Positions 31,311 through 41,567 of a DNA stretch of 64,000 bases are shown here, one piece after another (position 1 is the first letter of the stretch; each line of letters begins with the position of its first letter). Source of the DNA: Cladosporium sp. IMV 00045. Lineage: Eukaryota > Ascomycota > Dothideomycetes > Cladosporiales > Cladosporiaceae. The notes below the pieces were generated by a model that saw nothing but the letters and a program-made list of their open reading frames with translations, was not told the origin of the DNA and did not search any database. Where the stretch lies: positions 1 to 64,000 of the forward strand of contig MSJI02000694.1 in NCBI GenBank assembly GCA_001931905.2. Direction: 5' to 3'. The position numbers were made by a program, and so were the translations under genes.

Positions 31311-33005
31311 ATGGCATCGAAGCACGAGCAGCAAGTCGCCCAAATCATTGTCGACAGCCTCTACAATGCCGGTGTGCGAGTCGTCTTTGGCATCCCGGGA
31401 GCCAAGGTCGACGCCATCTTCGACACCTTGAGCGACCATCCTGAGATCAAGCTCATTGTCTGCCGCCACGAGCAGAATGCTGCTTTCATGGCAGCAGCCA
31501 CTGGACGTATCACTGGAGTACCTGGCGTCTGCATCGCCACCTCTGGTCCAGGAGCAGGTAACCTCACCACTGGTCTCGTGACGGCTACCACAGAAGGTGA
31601 TCCGGTGGTCGCCATTGTCGGCTCGGTACCCAGATTACTCAACACGAAGCATACGCATCAGTCTATGAAGGCTTTGGAAATTCTGGGCCCTACAAGCAAG
31701 TCTGCCATGAACATCGACGTGGAGGATGTTGCTGCAGAGATTGTGCTTGCAGCGTTCAGAACGGCGACAACAAGCCCCAAGGGCAGTGCTGTCGTGTCAT
31801 TGCCCATGGACATCGCATCAGGAAAATCCAAAATCACTGCCTTCCAGCCGCCAGCTTTCAAGGCACCGCTCTACGGTCCGGCTCCCCCAGAGAGCATTCA
31901 CAAGGTTGCACGACTCTTGGAGAACGCGAAACGGCCAGTCTTCTTCCTCGGACAGAGGGCTTCAAGCCACATCGTGGTGGAAGCTCTACACAAGTTCCTC
32001 GACAAGCACGCTATCGCAGTCGTGGAGACATTCCAAGCCGCAGGAGCTGTATCTGAAGAACTCGCACCGAAGGTCTTCTTCGGTCGTGTTGGCCTCTTCC
32101 GCAACCAGATCGGCGACAAGCTTCTGCAAAACTCAGACCTCATCGTCACGCTGGGCTACGATCCGACAGAGTACGATGCCAGCTCCTGGAACCCTAGCGG
32201 CAATCTACCCATTGTTCACGTCGACTACACATCTTGCGAGTATGGCTCCCACTACCACCCTGACATTGAGCTCCTCGGTTCCGTGCGCGAAACCTTGAGA
32301 GCCCTCACCTCGGAAGTTAAGCACATCAACAACCCACAAGACGACCCTCTCTGCCAAAAGCTCAACCAAGAAGCCAATGCGCAAATCGAGAAAATCAACT
32401 CCATCGGAGCCGTCGCAGGCGCCCCCGTCCATCCACTCCAATTCGTGTCCGCCCTCCAAGCGCGCGTCTCGCCCTCTACAACCGTGACCTGCGACGTCGG
32501 CACAGTCTACATCTACATCATGCGCCACTACCGCGCCTACAACCCCAGAAGACTCCTATGCAGCAACGGACAGCAAACTCTCGGCGTCGGTATGCCATGG
32601 GCGATCGCCGCATCTCTAAGCCAAGAGCCTCCCTGCTCGGAGAAAGTGGTCTCTCTCTCCGGCGACGGCGGCTTCATGTTCAGCGTGCAAGAGCTGTCGA
32701 CCGCCGTGCAGCAGCGTTGCAACATCACGCACTTTATCTGGAACGACGAGGCGTTCAACATGGTCGAGTTCCAGGAGGAGATGAAGTACGGTCGTTCCTC
32801 TGGTATTCACCTTGGAGGAGTGGACTTCGTCAAGTTGGCGGAGTCGTTCGGCGCGAAGGGCTTCCGCGTTCACGAGGCGGGAGAGCTGGAGCGTGTCATG
32901 GAGGAAGCACTGGCGTATGAGGGCGTCGCGTTGGTGGATGTTAGGATTGATTATAGCCAGGCGAAGGATTTGGCTGGCAACTTGATCCAGGATAGCGTTG
33001 GTTAG
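31311..33005 (+). CDS. Acetolactate synthase, AlsS-type thiamine-diphosphate enzyme, copy 1
   Basis: An intronless gene of 564 residues. The enzyme condenses two pyruvates to 2-acetolactate and CO2. Landmarks are the N-terminal pyrimidine-binding domain with catalytic Glu54 in CRHEQNAAFMAAATGR, ATSGPGAGNLTTGLVTATTE, the central domain (RPVFFLGQRAS), and the C-terminal cofactor motif GDGG at 451-454 running to WND with Asn478. The segment NMVEFQEEMKYGRSSG resembles bacterial catabolic AlsS rather than mitochondrial Ilv2. There is no mitochondrial presequence and no FAD-type features stand out. The start at 31311 is chosen by family N-terminus; the frame is open 25 codons further. A sugar transporter lies next downstream. 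Another ThDP decarboxylase activity cannot be excluded. Confidence 0.87.
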   Translation: MASKHEQQVAQIIVDSLYNAGVRVVFGIPGAKVDAIFDTLSDHPEIKLIVCRHEQNAAFMAAATGRITGVPGVCIATSGPGAGNLTTGLVTATTEGDPVVAIVGSVPRLLNTKHTHQSMKALEILGPTSKSAMNIDVEDVAAEIVLAAFRTATTSPKGSAVVSLPMDIASGKSKITAFQPPAFKAPLYGPAPPESIHKVARLLENAKRPVFFLGQRASSHIVVEALHKFLDKHAIAVVETFQAAGAVSEELAPKVFFGRVGLFRNQIGDKLLQNSDLIVTLGYDPTEYDASSWNPSGNLPIVHVDYTSCEYGSHYHPDIELLGSVRETLRALTSEVKHINNPQDDPLCQKLNQEANAQIEKINSIGAVAGAPVHPLQFVSALQARVSPSTTVTCDVGTVYIYIMRHYRAYNPRRLLCSNGQQTLGVGMPWAIAASLSQEPPCSEKVVSLSGDGGFMFSVQELSTAVQQRCNITHFIWNDEAFNMVEFQEEMKYGRSSGIHLGGVDFVKLAESFGAKGFRVHEAGELERVMEEALAYEGVALVDVRIDYSQAKDLAGNLIQDSVG

Positions 33006-34132
33006 GGTTGGCCGAGGTTCGGGAAGTCAGCTGATTGATGAAGAGTGTTGTGGCGTTCTTTTGGGAGGTTACGAGGAAAAGGATAGTCACGTTAATGATC
33101 ATGAGAGTAATAACCTGCTGAACACAACTTTTACCTATCACTATCTCTTCAGCTACTCGGGGCAAGCTTTTGTGACCTTTGTAATCTCGCGCACTGTAAT
33201 CCCAATCGTCGTGATCCTGGAGAAAGCCCGGCTGCAATTCACAGACAGATATTAGCCGTCCCCGAGCCCTAACCTGGTACATCGAAGTCAAGTACCTATG
33301 TTAGTGAAATGCAATGCAACATGCTCCCATTGAGTAGCCATCAACGTTCCAGCCAGGCAACCTGGAGATGCGATTCGACAACACAACGACCAACCACCAC
33401 CCCAAGCCCGTATACCCTCCAAGCCCTACATGCGAGCCAAATCGATCAAGAACTGTTCAACCATCCATTATATCAAGCCGCATGTCCCCCGCATCCAAGA
33501 ACCCTTTCCCCACAACCCGACGCTGCACATGCATACAAACAGACACCTCTCAGCCGCTTAAGCATACACCTCATGCACGCCCACGGCCGAAATAGCACCC
33601 TCTCACCACTCAGCTCGTCGACAAAGCAAGTGAAGTTCTCTTGGTAGACGCCGTGCGGCACTCTCACCTACTTAACCGGGCCACGTTCGACGCCCGGAGA
33701 ATGAGGTTAAACGAAGAGCAACAAACCCCAATTCTCGTCTAACTAGCTCCACAAAATGTTCCACGAATGGCGCAGGACACTACACATGCACGTTGGCTAT
33801 ACACGGGCCGGTACTCCTAGTTTTCTATGTGGACTGCGAATAGACACTGCAGAATCGAACGATTTTTGGCGAGCCTTTTGCACGTCTTTGACGCGAGGAT
33901 TTAACCAAGACGTGTCACACGCTCAAAGCTAGTAATGATTCGAGCGCCACACAGGCACGTCGACCATCCTGCATTGGCAGAGCTGCAAGGTGGTGTTCTT
34001 GTTCCCGCGCATTGATGAAAGGCATATAAACCACCGCCCGTTGGCGGTCTATTTCCAACCCTCCCGCGTCCCAGCCCTTTGCAGACGATCCATCCCGCCA
34101 TCACAGGCGATTGCTGCTGATCGCATTCCATC
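33006..34132. other. Intergenic, promoter of the MFS transporter gene
   Basis: 1.1 kb. Colinear with 53968-55094. No coding frame is preserved between copies. Contains a TATA-like box and an inverted repeat close to the transporter start, listed separately. Confidence 0.6.
34024..34048 (+). promoter_or_regulatory. TATA-like box with adjacent ACCGCC-N4-GGCGGT inverted repeat, copy 1
   Basis: ATATAAA at 34024-34030 lies 103 bp before the transporter ATG. A perfect inverted repeat at 34033-34048 (ACCGCC, spacer CGTT, GGCGGT) follows at once. Both are unchanged in copy 2 although the flanking bases differ. The CCG...CGG layout resembles sites bound by Zn2Cys6 regulators, but a hairpin in the leader is an alternative. 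Confidence 0.45.
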
Positions 34133-36088
34133 ATGGCCTCGGAAAAGAGGGAAGACCCCAGCTCGCTCCGCGTCGAAGCCACGGACCAGGACCTCAAGCA
34201 CTACGAGAATGTCGACATCCACGACAAAGCGCTCAACGCGAGCGCCATGGAAGCGACCGCGCAGGAGCACAGCGTCGGTTTCATCCAGGGCTTTAAGACG
34301 TACAAGCGCGCGGCGTTTTGGTCGTTTCGTAGGTCGTCCGCATGATCTATTCAACTAAAGTTGATGAGACGAAGATGTGTGCTGATTCGAACGGCAAAAC
34401 AACAGTCATCTCCATGACGGTCATCATGGAAGGGTACGACGTGACGCTGCTCGGTAGCTTCTACGGCTACCCCATGTTCCGCAACAAGTATGGCGAGTGG
34501 CTGAACGAAGAGAGCGGCAACCAGATCTCCAGCACCTGGCAGCAGCGCTTCAACTGCCTGGCCGCCGTGGCGAATATCGTCGGCGCTCTGATGAACGGCT
34601 GGGCGACTGCGCGCTGGGGTCACCGGAAGGTGCTCATCGCCTCGCTCTTCTGGCTGTCGGCGTTCATTTTCGTCGTCTTCTTCGCGCCGAATATTGAGGT
34701 CATGCTGGTCGGTCAGGTGTTTTGTAATGTTCCTTGGGGTGTTTTTGCGACCACGGGCCCGTCGTATGCTGCGGAGGTGACGCCGCTGGCTATTCGCGGT
34801 TACTTGACTGCTTACATTAACTTGTGCTGGGTCATTGGACAGTTCTTGAGTGCGCTGATTCTCAATGCGCTGGTTGATAACAAGACGGAGTGGAGTTATA
34901 GGATTCCGTTCGCTTTGCAGGTAAGGGACTTTGATCATCCCCTGCCTCACAATGTGTGGATCGCCGTCGTGACCAGCTTGAGTTCTGTCAGTCGATCAGG
35001 ACATGCTGACTTTGCACAGTGGATCTGGCCAGTCCCTCTCGCTTTGGCAGCCTACCTCGCGCCCGAATCGCCCTGGTTTCTGGTTCGACAGAACCGGCTC
35101 GAGGACGCGAAAAAGTCGCTCAAGCGACTTTCCGAACCCGAGCACAACATCAACTACGACAACGCCGTCGCTCTCATGGTGCACACAGACAAACTCGAGC
35201 AGGAAGAGCGAGCCGGCGCCACCTACTGGGACGCCTTGCGAGGAACGAATCTTCGCCGTACTGAGATTGCATGCATGGCTTTCATGTCGCACATCACCAA
35301 CGGTGGCGCCCTCTGCTACAGTGGGAGTTTCTTTTTCCAGCAGGTTGGCATTGCTGACAACATTGCTTATGCGATCACTCTCGGCGGTAAGGGCCTTTGC
35401 TTTGTGGGAACCATCTTGTCCTGGTTTTACATCCATCGGTTCGGCCGTCGCACCATTTGGCTGTATGGTTTCGCTACGCTGACTGCGATTCTCTGGACAA
35501 TCGGCTTCCTGGCACTGCCGAACCAGAATAATCCACTAAGCTGGGGTCAGTCTTTACTCTGCGTTGTCTGGCTGGGCGTCTATTCGATGTCTGTCGGGCC
35601 GATCGTCTACACTGTCGTTGCTGAGATTGGCTCGACCCGTCTGCGCACTCAGACGGTAGTGCTGGGTCGAAGTGTCTACTACTTCGGCAACATCATTTTC
35701 GGCGGCATCCTGCAGCCTAAATTCATGTCGCCCGGCGACTGGAACCTCAAAGGAAAAACGGTAAGATGCTCTCACACCAATGAAATGTCAATCTGCGGTG
35801 GCTGACGATGACCAGGCTTTCTTCTGGGCTGTCCTCGCGACATTAACTCTGACCTGGGGTTACTTCCGTCTTCCTGAGACGAAGGATAGGACGTTTGGTG
35901 AAATGGACATTCTCGTGAGTTACTTCGCGACGAAGACGATCTCTCATCCAGGTGCTGACTTGTTCCTGCAGTTCCAGAAGGGTGTGTCGGCACGCAAGAC
36001 AGCGAAAGCCACGGTCACGGAGGAGGATGTGAACCTGACCAAGCACGCTGACACCAGTGAGCCTGTGCGTGAGAAGACGAGCGAGTAG
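34133..36088 (+). CDS. MFS sugar transporter, alpha-glucoside/maltose permease-like, copy 1
   Basis: Five exons: 34133-34328, 34406-34920, 35020-35760, 35816-35914 and 35972-36088, all with canonical GT-AG introns and identical exon lengths in copy 2. The product is 555 residues with about 12 membrane helices. Family landmarks are FKTYKRAAFWSF before the first helix, VIMEGYDVTLLGSFYG, GWATARWGHRKV (loop 2-3 motif), APESPWFLVRQNR, FGRRTIWL, GSTRLRTQTVVLGR and PETKDRTFGEMDILF near the C-terminus. Fungal relatives are proton-coupled maltose/alpha-glucoside permeases of the plasma membrane. The substrate is inferred from similarity only. It lies between acetolactate synthase and a CoA ligase on the same strand. 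Confidence 0.9.
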
Positions 36089-37193
36089 TTGTGATCTCTG
36101 CTATTATGTTATGCTCTGCTCGTGTTGACCCTTCCCGCGCCGCTCGGGTTCTGTCATCGGAGTTTGGTCCGTTGTTGCATTGCCTGAAGAACGCATACAG
36201 GCGATGTCTCGGAGGGAGTGGTGCGACGGCAACACTAGAATGAGATATTACGGCCTTCTGAACCGAAGATATAGCATGAAAGCAATGTCACGAGAGCCGC
36301 GTAAGATAGTACGCCTCATCCGGTCCAGGACGTGCTTCCAGAAGCCTTCCCGAAGATGGCACGAGGTATGGGGGCCCGTTTTGAAGCAGAACTGTCAGAT
36401 TGTCATCAGGCCCCGTGGGAGTGCAAGAGTCCATCCCCTACGCCGCAATGCTTCCACTGCTGCGAAGGGCGGTGAAGAAGTAGTAGTAGTCATGATAAAC
36501 AGAGAACAATAATCACGCGTAGTTGTAGTCTCGTAGAGGAACGGATGTGCAAGCAAGGTGGAAAGCAAGGACATAACTCGCCCGAGCGATGTCCTAGTTG
36601 GACCCGAATAGAAGAACTCTATCTTTTGCGTATCAAAACAGGCCGGACAGACCTGACGCGATATTCCCACTCAGCCCCCTGAGAGATGTCTGGTTAGTTC
36701 CGAGGCAGTCTTTCCGTGACGACGTCAGGCCATGCACTCCACAAAAGGCAATGTGGAGTCTAGCTCTGTGCGGGGGTCATCATCGAGTCTCTCACCCTCG
36801 GCAAGCTTCATTTTCGTCCGAATTCTGCGAAGTAGCTGCCAGACGATTGCCTATTGGGTTTGACATGGCCTCGGGGACTGAGAAAGATACGTCGATCCCC
36901 ATCACGAGGTTTGGTCTCCGAGATCCAGCCCAAAACCACTGTTCTAATCGCAGTTTCGTCACTTGACAAAAACTACTCACGCCAGTGCCTCTGCCATCCC
37001 CGTCTCGTCTTCACGGACGGACTTACATTTCCCTCAGCCACTTCTCGTCTAATAGCCTCGGTCTTTACGTGCCCACGATCGCAGCCTCTACTCTTACACC
37101 TTACATCTTGCATCTTCCATTCCTTCCAACCCATGTTTTGTCTACTTTTCACCTGACCTTCATCCTTCCTCTCAGCTATACCTTTGACCCAAC
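36089..37193. other. Intergenic, no gene seen
   Basis: 1.1 kb upstream of the CoA ligase gene, colinear with 57055-58157. Only short unconserved frames. The last 200 bp are pyrimidine-rich, as in many fungal promoters and leaders. Confidence 0.55.
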
Positions 37194-39040
37194 ATGCCTT
37201 TCTCCCCTCCGTCATGGGTTCCAGCCCTCCCAGACATCCCTAGCCACATATCACTAGAACAGTTCATGTTTGATGAGAACTACGGTCGCTACCCGCTAGG
37301 CTACTCCAACGCCCCATTTCAATGCGCTCTTTCTGGAAAACAGCACAGCTTCCTCGACGTGAAAGAGCGCGTCGACTACCTTGCACGAGCACTGGGCAAA
37401 GAGCTTGGCTTCAAGCCGAACGAGGGATCAGAATGGGACAAGACGATCGCCGTCTTCAGTGTCAACACCATCGATTACCTGCCTCTGTGCTGGGCGACAC
37501 ACAAGCTGGGCGGTCTTTTGACCGCCGCGAATGCCGCGTACAGCGCTGGAGACCTTGAGTTCCAGCTGAAACATTCTGGAGCAAAGGCCATCTTCACAAG
37601 TGCATTGCAGCTGCAGACGACCAAGGAGGCCTGTGCTAAAGCCGGAATCCCACCAGAGAGGATTTACGTTCTGCCCATTCCAGACCAAATCGCAGGAGGC
37701 ATCTCGACTACTGGCTACAAGACCATCGAAGACTTCATCGCTGAAGGCTCAAAGCTCCCCAAGCTTGAACCATTGAACTGGAAAGATGGCGACAACGCCA
37801 AAAAAGTGGCATTCCTATGCTACAGCAGTGGAACCTCAGGCCTACCCAAGGGCGTGATGATCTCGCACCGGAACGTCATCGCCAACACCCTCCAGATGCG
37901 AGCAAAAGAGCAATCGAGCCGAGACAAGCTCAAAGCAAAGCACAACATCGCCGAATGGACCGAAAACTGTCTAGGCCTGCTGCCTCTGTCGCACATCTAC
38001 GGCCTCATTGTGATTGCACATGTCGGACCCTACCGAGGCGACGGTGTGGTCGTTCTCCCCAAATACGACTTCCAACTCCTCCTCCAATCCATCCAAGATT
38101 ACAAGATCGCTATGCTCTACCTCGTCCCGCCCATGATCATCCACCTCACCAACGCCAAAGACATCGCGAAGAAATACGACCTTTCCTCCGTCCACGGCTG
38201 CTTCACAGGCGCAGCACCACTGGGGAAAGAAACCGCCGAAGAGCTGCAGTCCATGTTCCCCAGCTGGGACATCCGTCAAGGCTACGGTCTTACCGAGACC
38301 GCCACCGTTGTCTGCGCCACGGTGCCGGGTGACATTTGGTTCGGCAGCTCCGGCAGCTTACTCCCCGGTGTGAAAGCCCGCATCGTCACGATCGAAGGCA
38401 ACGAAATCACCGGCTACGACCAGCCCGGTGAGCTCTGGGTGCAAAGCCCCTCGGTGACTCTGGGGTACTTGAAGAACGACAAAGCGACGCAAGAAACTTT
38501 CGTCGACGAGCAGGACGGCAGGTACATGCGCACGGGAGACGAGGCGGTGGTTCGCAAGAGCCCGGCCGGGCACGAGCACATCTTCATCGTCGACCGCATC
38601 AAAGAGTGAGTCCACCACCCCACCCAGATAACCACCCATCCCAAATCCCAAATCCCCAACAACCCACTAACCGCCCCCCCCTCCCATCCAGACTCATCAA
38701 AGTAAAAGGCATGCAAGTCGCGCCCGCCGAGCTGGAAGCGCACCTCCTCACGCACCCAGCCGTCAGCGATTGCGTGGTGATCGGCGTGCCTTCCGACCGC
38801 GAAGGCGAAGTCCCCAAAGCGTTCGTCGTCAAAGCGCCGGGTTCGATCGAGGAGAGTGACGCGCTCGTCAAGCGCCAGATCACCAAGCACGTCGAGCAGC
38901 ATAAGAGTAATCACAAGTGGCTGCGTGGTGGGGTGGAGTTTATCGATGTCGTGCCGAAGAGCCCGTCGGGGAAGATTTTGAGACGGATGATGAGGGATCA
39001 GGAGAGGGAGAAGGCGAAGAAACAGGGTGCGAAGTTGTAA
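37194..39040 (+). CDS. 4-coumarate-CoA ligase-like AMP-forming enzyme, peroxisomal, copy 1
   Basis: Exons 37194-38605 and 38692-39040 with intron 38606-38691 (GTGAGT...ATCCAG); 586 residues. It belongs to the adenylate-forming family: P-loop YSSGTSGLPKGVMISHRN at about 210, GYGLTETATV at about 363, YMRTGDE at about 444, and GKILRR with the catalytic lysine at about 563. It activates a carboxylic acid to an acyl-AMP and then to a CoA thioester; the substrate could be an aromatic or fatty acid. The C-terminus AKL is a type-1 peroxisomal targeting signal, pointing to the peroxisome. There is no carrier-protein domain, so it is not an NRPS module. Downstream lies a FAD oxidase, also on the plus strand. 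Confidence 0.9.
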
Positions 39041-39781
39041 GGGGTGGGGAGTTTCTTCTTTTCTCGTTACTCTTGTACAGGATTATTGGGTGGGAGCTCT
39101 GAGCGAGGATCTTGCGCTTGGAATATTCACGGATTTTGCTGGAGCTACTACGAATATACGGAGGTTTCGGGTTGCATACATTTAGTCCAAATCTAATCAC
39201 GCCATTTTGACGAAATGCTCATTCCCGCGCAATTGCAACTCGAGACCTTTGACAGTGCTTGATATAGATGTTCTGGTATTCGTTGAGGAATCCATCACGT
39301 GTCAAGTATGTGCAAGTAGTAAGACGGAAAAGCTGCAATGCCCACCCACAACTTCTATCAAGTTTTCATTTTCAAAAGATGGAATTGCCTTTTATGGTAT
39401 CGGAAGCTTGGAGGTGATTACCCATTATGCGAAAGATTGGAGGTAATGCATCCTTCGATGCTGGCAAGCTCCATACCTCATCGACCCACTTTGAACTCCG
39501 CACCTACGGACTTCACCTGATGATACAACCGTTATCTCGCCAAAGTGATTTCTCATCTTCTACACGTATCTTTGCTTTATTGTATATCGGGATCAATCAC
39601 GACATTATTCCGATTCCGCTTCCAATGTAATTCCATCTCTGAAACGATCCAAGTATCATTCTGACTTACCTCACCAGATATATAAACACAGACCTGGTGT
39701 TTAGTGCCTCGATACTGTACATACTTCACAAGACTTTACTGGGTCTCAACTTCGCCATTCACCTCGAAAGTATTTCCAACC
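39041..39781. other. Intergenic, no gene seen
   Basis: 741 bp between the CoA ligase and FAD oxidase genes. This is one of the more divergent intervals between the copies (846 bp in copy 2). Nothing recognised. Confidence 0.55.
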
Positions 39782-41339
39782 ATGGCTCGTACGATCCCAG
39801 ACATGCCCAGGCTTGGGCAGCCAGCGTCTCTGCCTACTCCAAAGTCCACGGACTCCTTCTGGCACACCGAACCATCGCCACTGCTTCTCGGCCATCGATC
39901 GACGAGAGAATTACCGGCTACTGCTGATGTCGTGATTATCGGCAGTGGAATGTCAGGCTCCAGCATTGCCCGGCATATCCTGAAAGGAGATGGTGGCGCA
40001 AGCACGAACTCGTTCGGCCAGCGTCCTGATGTGGTCATGCTGGAGGCCAGAGAGGCATGCTGGGGCGCTACTGGGAGAGTAAGTCCATCCCTGCACATCA
40101 CGTCAACTCACCACGAAACACTCACTAAACACCCCTCTCCAGAACGGAGGCCACTGCCAACCCATCTTCTTCGAATACCCCGACAACCCAGAAATCGGCT
40201 TCTTCGAGCTCCGCAACTGGAACACTCTCAAATCCGAGATCGAAACGAACAACATCTCCTGCGAATGGGTCGCCCAACCCGGCGTGCGAGGCATCTACAG
40301 CGAAGCGAAGTTCGCGCAAGCAAAAGCCGCCGTCGAAACCGTCAAGCGAACAACGCCCGAGCTGGGCGACATGATGGAATTCATCACCGACCCCGCCGAA
40401 TTGGCAAAATACCACCACCCCAAAGCCCAGGGCGCCGTGGTGACCAGCGTCGCCGCGCGCGTCTGGCCGTACAAGTTCGTCGCGCACATTCTGCAAGACC
40501 TCCTCACCGCCTCACCAGACCGGCTGCGCGGGACGTTCAACCTGCAAACCCTCACGCCCGCAGAGCGCATCTCCCCCTCCCCCGACGGCAAGGCCTGGCT
40601 CGTCACCACTCCGCGAGGAACTATACAAGCGCGCACCCTCGCCCTCGCCACAAACGCCTACACCTCCCACCTCCTCCCCAGCTACTCTGACCTGATCATC
40701 CCCTGCCGCGGACAAATGAGCGCTCTGCAGCCCCCGCCCTCCCTCTCCACGGCATCCAACCGGCTTCAAACCTCCCAAGGCTTCGAAGGCGACGGCCTAG
40801 ACGACTACCTCATCCAACGCCCCACGGAGAAAGGCGGGCATTTGATGTTCGGCGGCGGACGGACTCTCGACGCCAGCTTGAACGTCACCGACGACTCGGT
40901 CATATCCCCCGAAACGGCCTCCTACCTGCGTCGCGAACTGCTCGACGCTTTCCAACTCCCGGAAAGCGCTGATGAAAACGCCGAACTGCACGCCGTGCGC
41001 GAATGGACGGGCATCATGGGCTTTTCGCGCGACGAGGTACCCTGGGTCGGGCCCGTGGAGGGGAAGGAGGGCGTTTTCGTCTCGGCCGGTTTCACTGGGC
41101 ATGGGATGCCGAATACGTGGCTTTGCGGGAAGGCTGTGGCGGGGATGGTGTTGGGGTACTTGCAGGGGGAGGTTGGGATGGAGGTGCTGGAGAGGGCGAG
41201 GAAGGAGACGGGGTTGCCTGCTGCTTATGTGACGGGGAGGGAGAGGGTGGGGAAGGCGATGGAGGGGGAGAGTGTGGAGGTGAGGGATGAGAGGGAGAAG
41301 GGACGGGGGGAGAGGATTAGGGAGGAGGCGGCGAGGTGA
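39782..41339 (+). CDS. FAD-dependent oxidoreductase (DAO family, amine/amino-acid oxidase-like), copy 1
   Basis: Exons 39782-40078 and 40143-41339, intron 40079-40142 (GTAAGT...CTCCAG); 497 residues. The Rossmann FAD motif ADVVIIGSGMSGSSIARHIL (glycines at about 54, 56 and 59) is followed by VVMLEAREACWGATGRNGGH, typical of DAO enzymes resembling gamma-glutamylputrescine oxidase. The C-terminal part contains REWTGIMGFSRDEVPWVGP and GVFVSAGFTGHGMPNTW. Such enzymes oxidise an amine or N-substituted amino acid and release H2O2. The substrate is not evident. Start chosen at MARTIPDMP, which copy 2 shares; copy 1 is also open 26 codons upstream. Copy 1 is two residues longer than copy 2 (LLTASPDRLRG against LLTSDQLRG). 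Confidence 0.88.
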
Positions 41340-41567
41340 GTGATTGAGAGTCTGAGAGTGCAGATTTGGTTTGTTTGTAGTGGTGAAGATGCTCGTGGGC
41401 TTGTCTTCTCGTTCAAAACACTGCATTCGAAGTATGTAAAAGTGTTAGCATGAGACACAACACCGACAAAAGCACGACAGTCAACACTTGAAAAAATCGA
41501 CCATGCGTGTAAAACTTCAATATCATGGTATCTCTAAACTGTTCGCCCACCTCTTCCTACATGTACC

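Noticed and set aside
37194..39040. An NRPS adenylation module
   Set aside because: Stand-alone ligase length, peroxisomal AKL end, and no carrier or condensation domain.
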